The notes below the pieces were generated by a model. The model was not told where the DNA came from. It did not search any database and saw nothing but the letters and a program-made list of their open reading frames with translations. A stretch of 64,000 nt of DNA from positions 124,001 through 188,000 of the forward strand of contig NSJX01000024.1 in the NCBI GenBank assembly GCA_002286715.1, given 5' to 3'. This stretch comes from Dentipellis sp. KUC8613 (Eukaryota > Basidiomycota > Agaricomycetes > Russulales > Hericiaceae). The first letter of the stretch is position 1; each line of letters begins with the position of its first letter. Positions 12,735-23,423 of this stretch are shown here, piece by piece. The position numbers and the translations under genes were made by a program.

Positions 12735-13182
12735 GGCTGGGAACTGGTAGTAAGGCTCAGAGGAGCTCAAGTAGAGACAAAAGTTGCAGCTGCAGCGGGC
12801 GCTTACAGCCTACGGCCAGATCGGAAATTTTGCTTATGTCATGACATATGTCCCTCGACCCGAACGCTTGGCGCGGTCCGCGACTCTCCATAACTCCGCA
12901 CCTCATCGAAAGAGCACTCGGATTCGAATTCCTCGAAACACAACGAGTTGATTCAAATTTGATAAAACATCTGAACAAGCGTTAATACAGAAAGAGCTAA
13001 TAGAATGAAATCAACGCGGCGAAAAAAGCACAGATCGTGAAGAACAAAGGAGGGCTAGAACATGAAATCTCCGAGTCCAGGGGTAAGTACAAGATTGGTT
13101 ACACCATCATGCATCCGCACATATTTCAAGACGATAGGTTTACAAGAAGAAAATTGAGCGGAATATCCGAGCATGGCTAGAT
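12735..13182. other. Gap between DBP10 promoter and the thaumatin-like cluster
   Basis: Holds the DBP10 promoter and 5' UTR and the 3' flank of the first thaumatin-like gene. Short overlapping frames only; nothing recognised. Confidence 0.5.
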
Positions 13183-14537
13183 TCAAGGACAGAAGGTGAT
13201 AGTATAATCGGCTTGGTTGGGGCAAGTCTCCAGGGCCGTGGCATCATCGTACGCGTAAGCATACGCCTTCGGGCAGCTGTCCTCTGTATAGCGCAACTTG
13301 TCAGAGAGTTATCTGATGCCGGTATGACAACGTGTGACGCACTGAAGTAAGAGTAGTACTCCACGCCTGAAGGAGGGCAGGTCGCCGGTGTGTTGTGGGA
13401 ACCGGTGCAGCAGTTCGGCGAATTACCTGCAAAGGAGAAGTTAAATTTCGACATCCCGAAGGTCTAAGAAGGTATAGAGATTTCGACGTACCGGGATCTG
13501 GCGCGAGACCAGCCTGGCATGCACTCCTACATCCCACAACCGCGCCGGAGGAATCCCTCGGACCAGCAATTTGTGCAGGGCCTGATATAAAAATCGGATT
13601 GCGATAGCATCCATACGCGATTGTAAGAGAAGCATCTTGTCAGAAGATCGGGGGGAAACATACATCCGGGGTTCAGATCGACAGCACACTCGCCAACTGG
13701 GCACCCAGTAGTAGGCGTGATCCTGACAGGGATATTGAACCCATCAACGAGCGACACTGGATTGCAGCACAGAGCAGTCAATATCTTGGAGTTCATGGAT
13801 CAAGAAATGATGAACTCACCATCGTAATTGTCGGGTGCTCCGCCGGCGCTCAGCGTGAACTCAGCAAGGGACACAGGGGGGACCCCCTACAAATATACCC
13901 GTGAGCCATCACAAAGCTAGGTTTATAGAAAATTGAGTGTACCGTTCCGGTGTGCGGGTCGCAAAGCAGCCCGCCATTGCAGCCGCCGGTCACGCATGAG
14001 TTCGGCCCCGGGTTCGAGCTAAAGTCGCAGTCGCGCCGGCCCTACAGAGGTGGACAGGTGTAGAGATATCGGAGAGAGAAAGCACCGTAAGCCTGACCCC
14101 CCTAGTACGACGGAAGGGCAATAGTACACACCCAGATGCGGCCGGCCCTCCAGTTGTTGGGAACCGAAAAGGACACTGAGCTGTGGGAAGCGGCCTCCCA
14201 GCTAGAGTCAAGGTATTAATATGAGCAGGATATGCAGTGAAATGGAGATATGGATAGCTTACCCGGTCGGATAGTCAGGAGTGGCCGAGCCAACGTTCAG
14301 GTCGGTGAAGATCTAGATGGTCAGCACGACTGGATTGAACGCGTGCTCCATTTAATATCAAGATTTCAGACTCACGGCCGGCCTATAAACGAACGAATTG
14401 TCAGCGACAGCACAACATACAGGAAACAAAAGGGCACACCAGACTGTATAGGCACAATTGTTCGTTACGGTGAACGTGCGAGCGAGAGCACCAGTGCACG
14501 ATGCACCGATGACAGCAAAAGTGAGCATAGAACGCAT
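13183..14537 (-). CDS. Thaumatin-like protein, copy 1 of 4
   Basis: Secreted, cysteine-rich thaumatin/osmotin fold. Fungal members act on beta-1,3-glucan in cell walls; this role is known for the family and not shown here. ATG at 14537, signal peptide ending GALA, then [15 protein letters not shown] read ten exons, including a 7-nt exon at 14376-14382 that supplies part of WPAI. Further landmarks are [40 protein letters not shown] near 13850, [18 protein letters not shown] and [20 protein letters not shown]. It ends DYTITFCP before the TGA at 13183-13185. The Glu in LAEF, one of the five acidic-cleft residues (REDDD), is present. Intact. Confidence 0.93.
14376..14382 (-). other. 7-nt microexon of thaumatin-like copy 1
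   Basis: Seven bases (GCCGGCC on the minus strand) lie between an acceptor TATAG and a donor GTGAGT. Joining exon 1 (ending after the first two bases of a Trp codon) to this microexon and then to ATCTTCACC gives the family sequence W-P-A-I-F-T. Without it the frame breaks. Confidence 0.85.
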
Positions 14538-14623
14538 ATCTGTGAAGAGCACAAGGAGCTGGTGACAAGCAGGGGATAGGTAGAGCCGATGACCCTGCAG
14601 ACCCAGAACCCAGCAACGCGCAG

Positions 14624-14631
14624 TATTTATA
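14624..14631 (-). promoter_or_regulatory. TATA box of thaumatin-like copy 1
   Basis: TATAAATA on the minus strand, 87 bp before the ATG, preceded by a GC-rich stretch that the other copies share in part. Position and conservation across the paralogues support a core promoter. Confidence 0.7.
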
Positions 14632-16322
14632 CACATCCTAGAGCCCTCGAGCGCGGGAGGCCTGGGATCCGTCACCCCCGCCATTTTCGCGGTACACATA
14701 CCGTCACCCTCGACGGAAGCTCACGAAGACCGAAACGTGTCGGCCCCATTTTTTTTTGCGCGCTCGACGGAGGAATTCTCTTCATGATGATGACTGGTGC
14801 GAGTCCATCCGATGAAACGTGCACTTCCAGTGGTCTTTCAAGGCATGGTGCTCGCTAGATGGATATATGTCTCCTAGGTTTGATTGCTGTCAGTAAGCTC
14901 TACACATCCTTAGCTGCGCATCTCGGCTACGAAAACGAGGGCAGTCCTGTGCGTGCCAACTGTGCATTCTGCGCAGCTGGGCAAAGGCAGCCAGGAACAC
15001 TATATCTGGCAGAACATGTTGGGACCCTTGACCTTCCAATTCAATATAGAAACAAAGACGAAGCGATGAACCCGGCGGTGACTTCAAAGGCGCCTGCGGG
15101 CTGAATGCACCGCTGTGATCCTCGGCCCACCGCAGTGACGGGGACAGCAATAATCTTTCACGACATATTTGGCTGTCTGTCGAGGCTACATAATTGATTC
15201 AGCGGCTACAGCTCCACTGCGATGCCCAAGAACTTACTACGTCTTTCGGATCTCCTCCCATCCCATGACCTATTCTTCGATTCTGAGAAGGCGAATCTTC
15301 TGTATCCCAGGTTATCCTGAGCGGCAGCCACAACCCGAAAAGCGCCATCAGATAAATCGGTTTCGTGCTAGACTTCAGAGCTTCAAGCTTCGAGCCGCAT
15401 CTACGAGCCCCATGCCTCCCTGTGGAGCAAGCACTTTCGTTGGGGGTAACAGCATTTCCTTCCATATGTCCTCCTGGCGGTACGCCCGCCAACTGGAGCT
15501 TTGACGCCGCTTCCTGTCAGCAAGAAGCACTTCAGGAAAGAGCCCTCGTTTTGAGATCAAGCGGAACACTTACAATGCTGTGACACCTTGAGTAGGTATT
15601 GCAAGCGGAAAAGACAACAATGACGAGAACAGAAAGTTACATAACCGGAGTCTGGTCTTCGAGGTATGCCGTGCATTGTGTAGACGCATCATCAGAGCTC
15701 ATGTAACCACCCTGAGCTAGGATTGCCTGTCTGATGCTCAATGGCATAGCCGCTGAACATGGGAAAGAGGAAGTACAAGAAAGCTTCATGCCAGTCGAAA
15801 CGGCGCCATAAGCGCCGAAGGCTCGGCCTCCTTCCGGCGCGCCTCTGATCGAGCGCCCAATCATATAATGCTTAGCGCGGACCCCGATTTTCGGTAGCTC
15901 CGACAGACTCCGAGTCAGTCCACATAGCGGCTTGAAGGAGGAAGGTAACATATAAAGCCGGAGTCGTCGCACAGGTGCGCGACTGAAAGCGAAGGCTTCA
16001 TGCACGCGGAAATATTCGTTTTCCCAAATTTCTGTCCTTGCATTCAGGTTTTTCGAACGGATCGAATTTGCGAAGGTCTTCGAAGGTCATGCAGCTTCAT
16101 GAAACCGGTGATAGAACTCCTAGTCGACACCTTCCCAGTAGCATGAGGAGGGTGCCGCTCGGCGAAAGGTTGAACATAGCCGCGCATGACGGTAACCCGA
16201 GACCCTGTTTCAAAAAAAGACAACGCTAGTACCAAGAGAAAATACATAACAAAATCGGCCTTCTCTTCCATTTCAAAACCTATCAGAACTTGGAGCTAAC
16301 CCACCGACCCTCTCGCTGGAAT
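14632..16322. other. Gap between thaumatin-like copies 1 and 2
   Basis: About 1.7 kb. Several overlapping frames of 80-120 codons occur on both strands (for example 15169-15504 plus and 15637-16005 minus). None has a recognisable domain. I see no degenerate extra thaumatin copy. Confidence 0.45.
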
Positions 16323-17611
16323 TTACGGGCAGAAAGTGATGACATAGTTCGCCAGGTGGTTCTCGTCGCACGTCTGCAGGGCCGTCCCGTCGTCGTATGC
16401 GTACGCATACGCCCTCGGGCACCTGTCCTCTGAAGGCATCGGATCAGCAATCTTTCTGATATAGATTCAAGCATATCCGACATACTGAAGTAGTAATAAT
16501 AATCTACACCCGAGGGCGGGCATGTCGCCGGAGTGTTGTACGATCCGGTACAGCAGTTCGGAGAGTTGCCTTCAATAACGAAGCGCGTTAGTCAAGATTT
16601 CAAGAAGTGCAATAACATCGACGTACTGGGGTCGGATGCAAGGCCGGCCTCGCATGCGCTCTTGCATCCTACAATCGTGCCAGAGGGATCCCTAGGACCA
16701 GCAATCTCAGCGGGACCTAATGGATCATTAAGCGTGCGTGGTCATGCGCGCAAGGGAAGCACATACAGTGTGCATTCAAGTCAGCGGCACATTCGGCAAC
16801 GGGGCATCCAGCATTCGTGGTAATCCTCATAGGAATATTGAAGCCGTCGACAACCGACACTAGTCGACGGGATACAATCAATAACCGTGTTTAAGGGTCA
16901 GAAACTGATACTGACCATCGTAGAAGTCCGCAGAATGGGCGTTGTTGCTCAGCGTAAACTGCGCAAGCGTAGCAGGAGGAACACCCTGCGAATGAGATTG
17001 TCAGCTTCAACATCAGAGTGAAACACGAATGAAGTGAATGTGCTTACCGTGCCGGAGTGCGGATCACAGAGCAGCCCACCATTGCAGCCGCCTGTGACGC
17101 ACGAATTGGGTCCTGAGGTTTTAAAGTTACACTCGCGCCGTCCCTATGCAGATGAACAAAGAACGCAGGTTTATATACAAGAAGAGGATTGAGGAAAGAG
17201 TACTGCGTACCCAAATCCTTCCGGCCCTCCAGTTATCGGGGACAAAGAAGGAGACCGAGCTCAAGGGTGGAGACTCCCAGCTATACAAAAGCAATTGCTG
17301 AATGAGAAACTTGCAGAGGATATGACATGCGAAGCTTACCCAGTCGGAAAGTTAGGCGCAGCACTGCCAACGTTGAGGTCAGTGAAGATCTATGAAAGAG
17401 TCACCATTATGAACACGGCTTCCATCAGCCATTAATACTCACGGCTGGCCTACAAAAAAACGAACAGTCAGTACTCCATAACATGAACGGGAAATGAAGA
17501 TAGAGCGACATACCAGACTGTGTAGGGACAGTTATTCGCGACAGTGAACGTCCTCGCGAGCGCACCAGTACCCGCAAGACCGAGAAACGATAGAATCGTG
17601 GCAGAACGCAT
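16323..17611 (-). CDS. Thaumatin-like protein, copy 2 of 4
   Basis: Paralogue of copy 1 with the same exon plan. ATG at 17611, signal peptide [19 protein letters not shown], then [14 protein letters not shown] and a 7-nt exon at 17443-17449. Later come [64 protein letters not shown], and the end NYVITFCP at the TAA 16323-16325. The position that is Glu in copy 1 (LAEF) reads LAQFTLS here. One acidic-cleft residue is therefore replaced by Gln, and the loop after it is longer ([11 protein letters not shown]). Otherwise intact, with the family cysteines kept. Confidence 0.92.
17443..17449 (-). other. 7-nt microexon of thaumatin-like copy 2
   Basis: GCCAGCC on the minus strand between a TTGTAG acceptor and a GTGAGT donor. 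It encodes the same Trp-Pro-Ala junction as in copy 1. Confidence 0.82.
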
Positions 17612-17705
17612 ATTCACAGGCGGCACAGAAGACTGGACTTGAAGTCAAGTGCGACAGAGAGACGAGGCCAGTGACCTTGCCAACCCATCGCAGTGCGACG
17701 CACAT

Positions 17706-17713
17706 TATTTATA
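17706..17713 (-). promoter_or_regulatory. TATA box of thaumatin-like copy 2
   Basis: TATAAATA on the minus strand, 95 bp before the ATG; same sequence and similar spacing as in copies 1 and 4. Confidence 0.7.
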
Positions 17714-18795
17714 CTAACCGAAGGTCCTCAGGAACCTATCCACGACCGCCATACCGCCGACGAGCATGCATGCACGATCGACGTTGGCGCTCTAACAAGG
17801 CATACTGGAACAATTTTTTGTGCATTTCGCACGTTCGACGTCGCTCACCACGTCGACGAAAGCTAAAACTTTCAGCAGCATGCCTTGACCTTAGGATTTA
17901 GAAAATGTCGAACTCGCTACGTACTGGTTCCATATGCTGCACAACTTGACTTCGGAGTAGCTGCAGACAATGTGCCTGGGCGTGACTTAGGCTCGTCGAA
18001 CCACCTTGAGAATAAGAGATACGCTATCTCGAATTGCCAGGCGTCGCCATCCGAGGGTCACACGTGTGCTGCAGCTAGCAAAGTGCATATGGTTCCGCAC
18101 GCCACAAAGGTCATGGTCTTGCCTCTCGAAGGTGTCGATCATAGTGTGACCGAGGCTACGGGGGTACGACGGCGTTAAGCGCAGCAGAAGGCGCGACAGT
18201 ACGCAGGCGGCTCAGGTGACTCACCACTTCCTTCTTTCCAAGATGCCCGACTGTTCGATCCATCCCTCAGTTCCAGATGTAGGAACGATGCATTATCCCA
18301 TCTACCTCCATTTGCAGACGTCGCTGCTACTAGTATCTGGGGATCTTGAGAACATAATTGACTTCCGACTCCGAGTTCCGTTGGAGACTGCCGGAACGGT
18401 GATAACGCGCATATCCGAATCTCTGGAGAAGAGGTGCGAAAGACAAGACATTAGTATTCCCAATTAGCCGCCATGAATCTTAAATGATAGATTGAGATAC
18501 CGCCTGGCTGGTAACTGAGTTTATACCTATAGTTCTTATTCGCTACGGTGCGATTCGAGCTGGTGGAGCAGGACGCTAAGGCAGGTGCATCGTACGGATT
18601 GATACACGAATGAGACTTGGGGCAGAAAAGGTAGTACCAAGAAAGAGGCCGATTTAGAAGAAAGACCGAGTTGTTGAAAGAGAGCGAAAAGAGAGCAAAA
18701 AGAGGAAAAGCATAAAAGTTGACTTGTCTCTCCTTCACGGATCTATACCGTGAAAGCCATGACCAACTGCGAGGAGGTATTGGGTTTGGGCCAGC
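17714..18795. other. Gap between thaumatin-like copies 2 and 3
   Basis: About 1.1 kb with the copy 2 upstream region and the copy 3 3' flank. Frames of 83-97 codons are present but show no domain or signal peptide. Nothing further is supported. Confidence 0.45.
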
Positions 18796-20161
18796 TCATG
18801 GGCAGAACGTGACAGTGTAATCTGCTTGGCGGTTGCACGTCCACAGTGCCGTCCCACTAGATTCGTCATACGCATACACATAAGACCTTGGGCACCTCCC
18901 CTCTGCGTAACGTCCAGTGAATAACCATAATGACGACAACCTCGACGAACAGGACTCACTGAAGTAAGAATAGTACTGTACGCCCGATGCAGGGCATGTC
19001 GCAGGCGTGCTATGCGACCCGGTACAGCAGTTAGGCGAATTGCCTGAAATAAAAAAAGTCAACCATTAGCCTGGTGATGCTTAGAGAGAATATGGTTGTC
19101 GATGTACCTGGGTCTGGGGCGAGTCCGGCTTGACAGGCGCTCCTGCACCCCTCAACTCTCCCGGAAGAATCTCTTGGTCCCGCAATCTGCCCAGGGCCTG
19201 GAGCATAGTGGTCGTAATAGTATGGTCCAGGGTGTAAGAGGCAGTTAGCGTAAATGACTCATCACTTCTTACAGAAAGACATACAAGATGGGTTCAAGTC
19301 AACAGGGCACTCGGCCGTCGGGCATCCGGCGGTGGGTGAGATCCTGAGGGGAATGTTGAACCCATCGACGACCGACACTGCGTAATCACAACGTAGACGG
19401 TCAGTCCACATGATACAAATAACGGAAGCTCGCACGAACCGTCATAAAAGTCTGGCGGGCCACCGCTGCTCAGAGTGAACTCTGCCAGCGTGACGGGAGG
19501 GACACCCTTAGGATGAGTTCGTAAGTGTTACCGCAGAGGGAAACATCTGTAAGATGAACTCATACCGTTCCCGTGCGAGGGTCACAGCGCAGCCCGCCGT
19601 TGCAACCACCAGTCACACATGAGTTTGGTCCGGGGTTCCCGTTGAAGTTACAGTCGCGCCGACCCTGTCAACGCGGCGGGGGACACGAGTGTGCAAAATG
19701 CGAGGCATGGGTCAATATATATCAACGTAGCAGGGAGACACGACGCTATGTACCCAAATGCGACCGGCTCGCCAGTTGTTGGGGACCGAAAAGGACACTG
19801 AAGTGTGAGGAGCGGCTTCCCAACTAGACACAAATGGTCGTTATGCGTGAGGTGTCCATCATAAACAAGATTCGCGGGGCTTACCCAGTCGGATAATTCG
19901 GGGTGGCTGAGCCAACATTAAGGTCGGTAAAGATCTGTTATGCCGTTGGGAGTGACATATAGATACCGATCACACCAAACGCAAAAGAACATTACTCACG
20001 GCAGGCCTGCGGACAAAATGAAAAATAAGACATAAAATAAAAGCGGAGGCGACAGCAGCGTACCAGACGGTATAAGCGCAGTTGTTTCTCACAGTGAACG
20101 TCCGCGCGAGAGCGCCGCTACCCGATATACCGAGCACAGCTAAGATGATGGCAGTACGCAT
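18796..20161 (-). CDS. Thaumatin-like protein, copy 3 of 4
   Basis: ATG at 20161 and signal peptide MRTAIILAVLGISGSGALA, then [14 protein letters not shown] and a 7-nt exon at 20000-20006. Then [18 protein letters not shown]-type and RRDCNF exons, [23 protein letters not shown] near 19480, DGFNIPLRI and [20 protein letters not shown]. It ends DYTVTFCP at the TGA 18796-18798. It keeps the acidic-cleft Glu and the short GG loop, as copy 1 does, and differs from copies 2 and 4 there. Ten exons by the same plan; intact. Confidence 0.92.
20000..20006 (-). other. 7-nt microexon of thaumatin-like copy 3
   Basis: GCCTGCC on the minus strand between a CGCAG acceptor and a GTGAGT donor, encoding the shared Trp-Pro-Ala junction. 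Confidence 0.82.
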
Positions 20162-20245
20162 GGTGAGGAAAAGCGGAAGGTTTGCAGGGGATCGGGTAAG
20201 CAGTAGAACTGATGATCCTATAGACACCCCGTAGCAGGACGGACG

Positions 20246-20253
20246 AATTTATA
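20246..20253 (-). promoter_or_regulatory. TATA box of thaumatin-like copy 3
   Basis: TATAAATT on the minus strand, 85 bp before the ATG. It differs at the last base from the other three copies. Confidence 0.62.
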
Positions 20254-21174
20254 CGCCGGCACCTCCCCAATGGAATTCATCCGTCCTCGCCCCCGTTCTT
20301 GCGGTCCACATGCACAAGCTCGACGGAGACTTGAGAAGAATTTCCATGGAGTGACAGCTTCATTCTTCGCGCGCTCGATTGTAGGATCCTCTTGTTTAAG
20401 CGCTCATCATGGAACGCATCGCTCCACGATCCTCTTTTTGGAGGCAAAATGCCATTATATGGGTTATGCAATTCGCGGAACTAGACCTAGAATGATAAAT
20501 TGCTGTTGTACACCTCTAGCAGTCAGTATAAACTTCAGGGAATAAGGAAGAGATCAGTGCTGCACACGTGCTAGCAGCATAGACAATAAGAGCGCCTGTA
20601 GTCCCGCGTGCCACCGCAGATATCCGTCTTTGTAAAATGACGAAAGCAGCAATTTCGACCTGATCTGGATTTGAGGATGCATATGTGACTTGAAGAAAGC
20701 ATCCATAACGACGGGCAAGGAGCTCACCGCTTCTTTGTGCGATCCTCCTTTGCTTCATTCAAATAATCCAACCCTCAATTCCAAAAGGGTAAATCGCCTG
20801 CATCCCATATTTTTATGGTTACCGGCGCTTGGCTTGGGCCGTCAGACGACCGTTGCCTGTCGTTGTGAAGCGCTCGAAGGATGTGCCTCATAATCGTATC
20901 CCTCTCATTCCGGGAATAGGATGTTAGCGCTCACGGCGCTGCGACCGACCGACATGCTTGGCAACGGCTATGGGGTACCGTGGCCAGAAGAAACCGAACG
21001 TGGACTGGAATATATTCATGCACTTGATTTACTGACACGAAAGCATAGAGGCTAAATTGGAAAGAGCAGCACTGTGTCGATATCAACGTCAACGAGCGTC
21101 ACACATCGCGACCGAAGCAGTACGGACTTACCGCAAACGAACTAGTTTCCTTGTCATTCGAAGGCCTACCAAAC
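20254..21174. other. Gap between thaumatin-like copies 3 and 4
   Basis: About 0.9 kb. Contains upstream sequence of copy 3 and the 3' flank of copy 4; no gene, repeat or RNA recognised. Confidence 0.45.
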
Positions 21175-22512
21175 TTACCCGGGGCAGAAGGTGACGGTGT
21201 AGTCCGTCTGGAAGCTCCCAGCGCAGTTCCTCAGCGCCGTCCCGCTGGACTCGTCGTAAGCATATACATATGACCACGGGCAATTGTCCTCTGTAATATT
21301 TCCAGTCAGTAACTTTCTTTACATCAGGAGCTTGAGTTATAATGTACTGAAGTAGTCGTAGTATTCCACTCCTGACGCCGGGCACGTAGCCGGGGTGCTG
21401 TGCGATCCGGTGCAGCAGTTCGATGAATCATCTGATAGAAACAATATGAGAACAGAAGACTTTGGAGAAGCTTCGGGCGATACGCACTGGGATCCGCCGA
21501 GAGGCCGGCCGCGCATGCGCTCTTGCACCCTACATTCTTACCAGAGGAATCCTTCGGACCAGCAAGCGGAGCCGGGCCTGCAAAAGAAGAAAAAAATCAG
21601 TTCAAGGATGGTATTAATTCTTCAAGAGATATGCACATACAGCCTATATTCAAGTCGAGAGCGCACTCGGCTGCTGGGCAATCCGCCGCCGTCGAAATGT
21701 TCATGGGGATGTTAAAGCCATCGACGACCGAGACTGAGCGATGACAGCAGAGACAGTCAACAACTGAGCCTCAGCACCAGATTGGCACTGACCATCATAG
21801 AAGTCTGTGCCATGAACAAAATCGTTGCTCAGCGAGAACTGTGCAATCGTGGCAGGAGGGACACCCTAACATGAGCAATATCGTGAGCTTTTTCTTCAAT
21901 ATAACGCCATTGAAAGTGGCTACATACGGTCCCGGAATGCGGGTCACAGAGCAATCCACCGTTGCACCCGCCAGTCACGCATGAATTTGGTCCTGGGTTG
22001 GTGCTAAAATCACAGTCTCGGCGGCCCTACGCAAACAAGGGTATAATAAGTAAAAGAGGTTGAAATACGATCGTACAGCAAAGAAAGGAACGAATACTGC
22101 GCACCCAGATGCGCCCGGCAGTCCAATCATTGGGGACGAAGAAGGAGACAGAGCTGTAGGGAGGTGCTTCCCAGCTAAATGAGGACATATGATCAACGCA
22201 TGCAAGACATAATACAATATACTCGCAGTTTACCCGGTGAGGAAACCCGGCGTGGAGTTGCCAGCATTCAGATCAGTAAAAATCTGCAGTCGTGGTCAGC
22301 ATCGCCGACTCTACTATGCATCTGAGAAGAAATCGAAACAAGCACGCACGGCTGGCCTAGGCAGAGCAACAATTAGCCGTGTTATTAGCAGTCTTAGAAA
22401 ATGACACGACAGACCACACAGTATAGGAGCAATCGTTCGCGACGGTGAACCTTCGTGCGAGAGCCCCGGTGGCTAATATACCCAGGGCGGGTAAGATGAT
22501 AACAGAGCGCAT
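21175..22512 (-). CDS. Thaumatin-like protein, copy 4 of 4
   Basis: ATG at 22512 and signal peptide MRSVIILPALGILATGALA, then RRFTVANDCSYTVW and a 7-nt exon at 22350-22356. Later exons show [33 protein letters not shown] near 21830, DGFNIPMNI, NSPNCC-like and SNCCTGSHSTPATCPASG segments. The end is DYTVTFCPG at the TAA 21175-21177, one residue longer than the other copies. As in copy 2, the acidic-cleft Glu is Gln and the following loop is longer. Intact by eye. Confidence 0.91.
22350..22356 (-). other. 7-nt microexon of thaumatin-like copy 4
   Basis: GCCAGCC on the minus strand between a CCTAG acceptor and a GTGCGT donor, giving the same Trp-Pro-Ala junction. Confidence 0.82.
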
Positions 22513-22598
22513 AATCCTCAGGAGGGGAAAGGACGAAGGCTAGAAGCAAACAGAACAGAGAGCCGATGTCTCTGCGGACCCACCACAGTACTGCGCAG

Positions 22599-22606
22599 TA
22601 TTTATA
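22599..22606 (-). promoter_or_regulatory. TATA box of thaumatin-like copy 4
   Basis: TATAAATA on the minus strand, 87 bp before the ATG. The bases on either side (GTATAAATACTGCGC) match copy 1 closely. Confidence 0.7.
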
Positions 22607-23423
22607 CTGCTCTAGTTGTTTCTCGAGTTTTTTTTTCTTGCGACCGCCCTACGGCCGACATGCTTGCAGCATACATGCAGTCGACGTCGAGACCTTAGAA
22701 AAGCGTCCAAATGCCGGCTCTCCGTGCTCATCGCACACATGTTCAGCTCACAGTTTGGCCCGACCAAGGCCTAATCCGCAGGCACCAGGAGAATGCGTGT
22801 AGGGTAGAAGGGACATGATCGCCTTTAACGCGTCGCAAACGCGTCGAAGGGTCAGTAGGCGCGTCATGCGCCAGTTGAGGATGAAGGTGCGTGGATGATA
22901 GACGCTCCACGCGGGCATAAAGAGGATCCTGTGTGTCGCAAAGTTGGATATACGGGTACCTTTGGAAAGGCTGTCATGACAATCATACGTTATAGACATT
23001 GCTCAGGTGGTAGCATTTCGCAGGCTGTCGAATATGCCAAGGGCCTGCATAAAAGCGCAGATCAGCTCTAATGCCACAAACTACAGAGGCTGGTTCCTGC
23101 TACTTGCCAGACGCTGAAGGACCATGTGCTGGTCTTCCCCTGAATGCCATAGAGAAAACAGATACAGAAATTGACTGAACACCGACATGGACACTGGCAA
23201 TCTTGGATCTATCATTTGTAGTCAGAAGCCTTGCGATGCGGGACCCATATAGATCAAAGACGTACCACGCAGGTTGGCCGAGGCTTGCGGAGCGCGGGCT
23301 TCAAGCATTCCGGTTAATCAGTAAGATACAGTAGGTAAACATAAATAACGGGTATCGGTACAGCTTGAAATGTCACGGGACGGATACAGCAAGAAAATAG
23401 AGGCACATGCCCTCGGGTGAAAA
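22607..23423. other. Gap between thaumatin-like copy 4 and DUO1
   Basis: About 0.8 kb holding the upstream region of copy 4 and the 3' flank of DUO1. Near 22640-22700 it has a CGACCGCC plus CCGACATGC element that also occurs upstream of copy 2. No gene recognised. Confidence 0.45.

Noticed and set aside
12735..12770. DBP10 start at 12770
   Set aside because: The codon there is TTG, not ATG; the first ATG in frame is at 12734.
17885..18178. Possible small gene between thaumatin-like copies
   Set aside because: The 97-codon frame has no signal peptide, intron pattern or recognisable motif.
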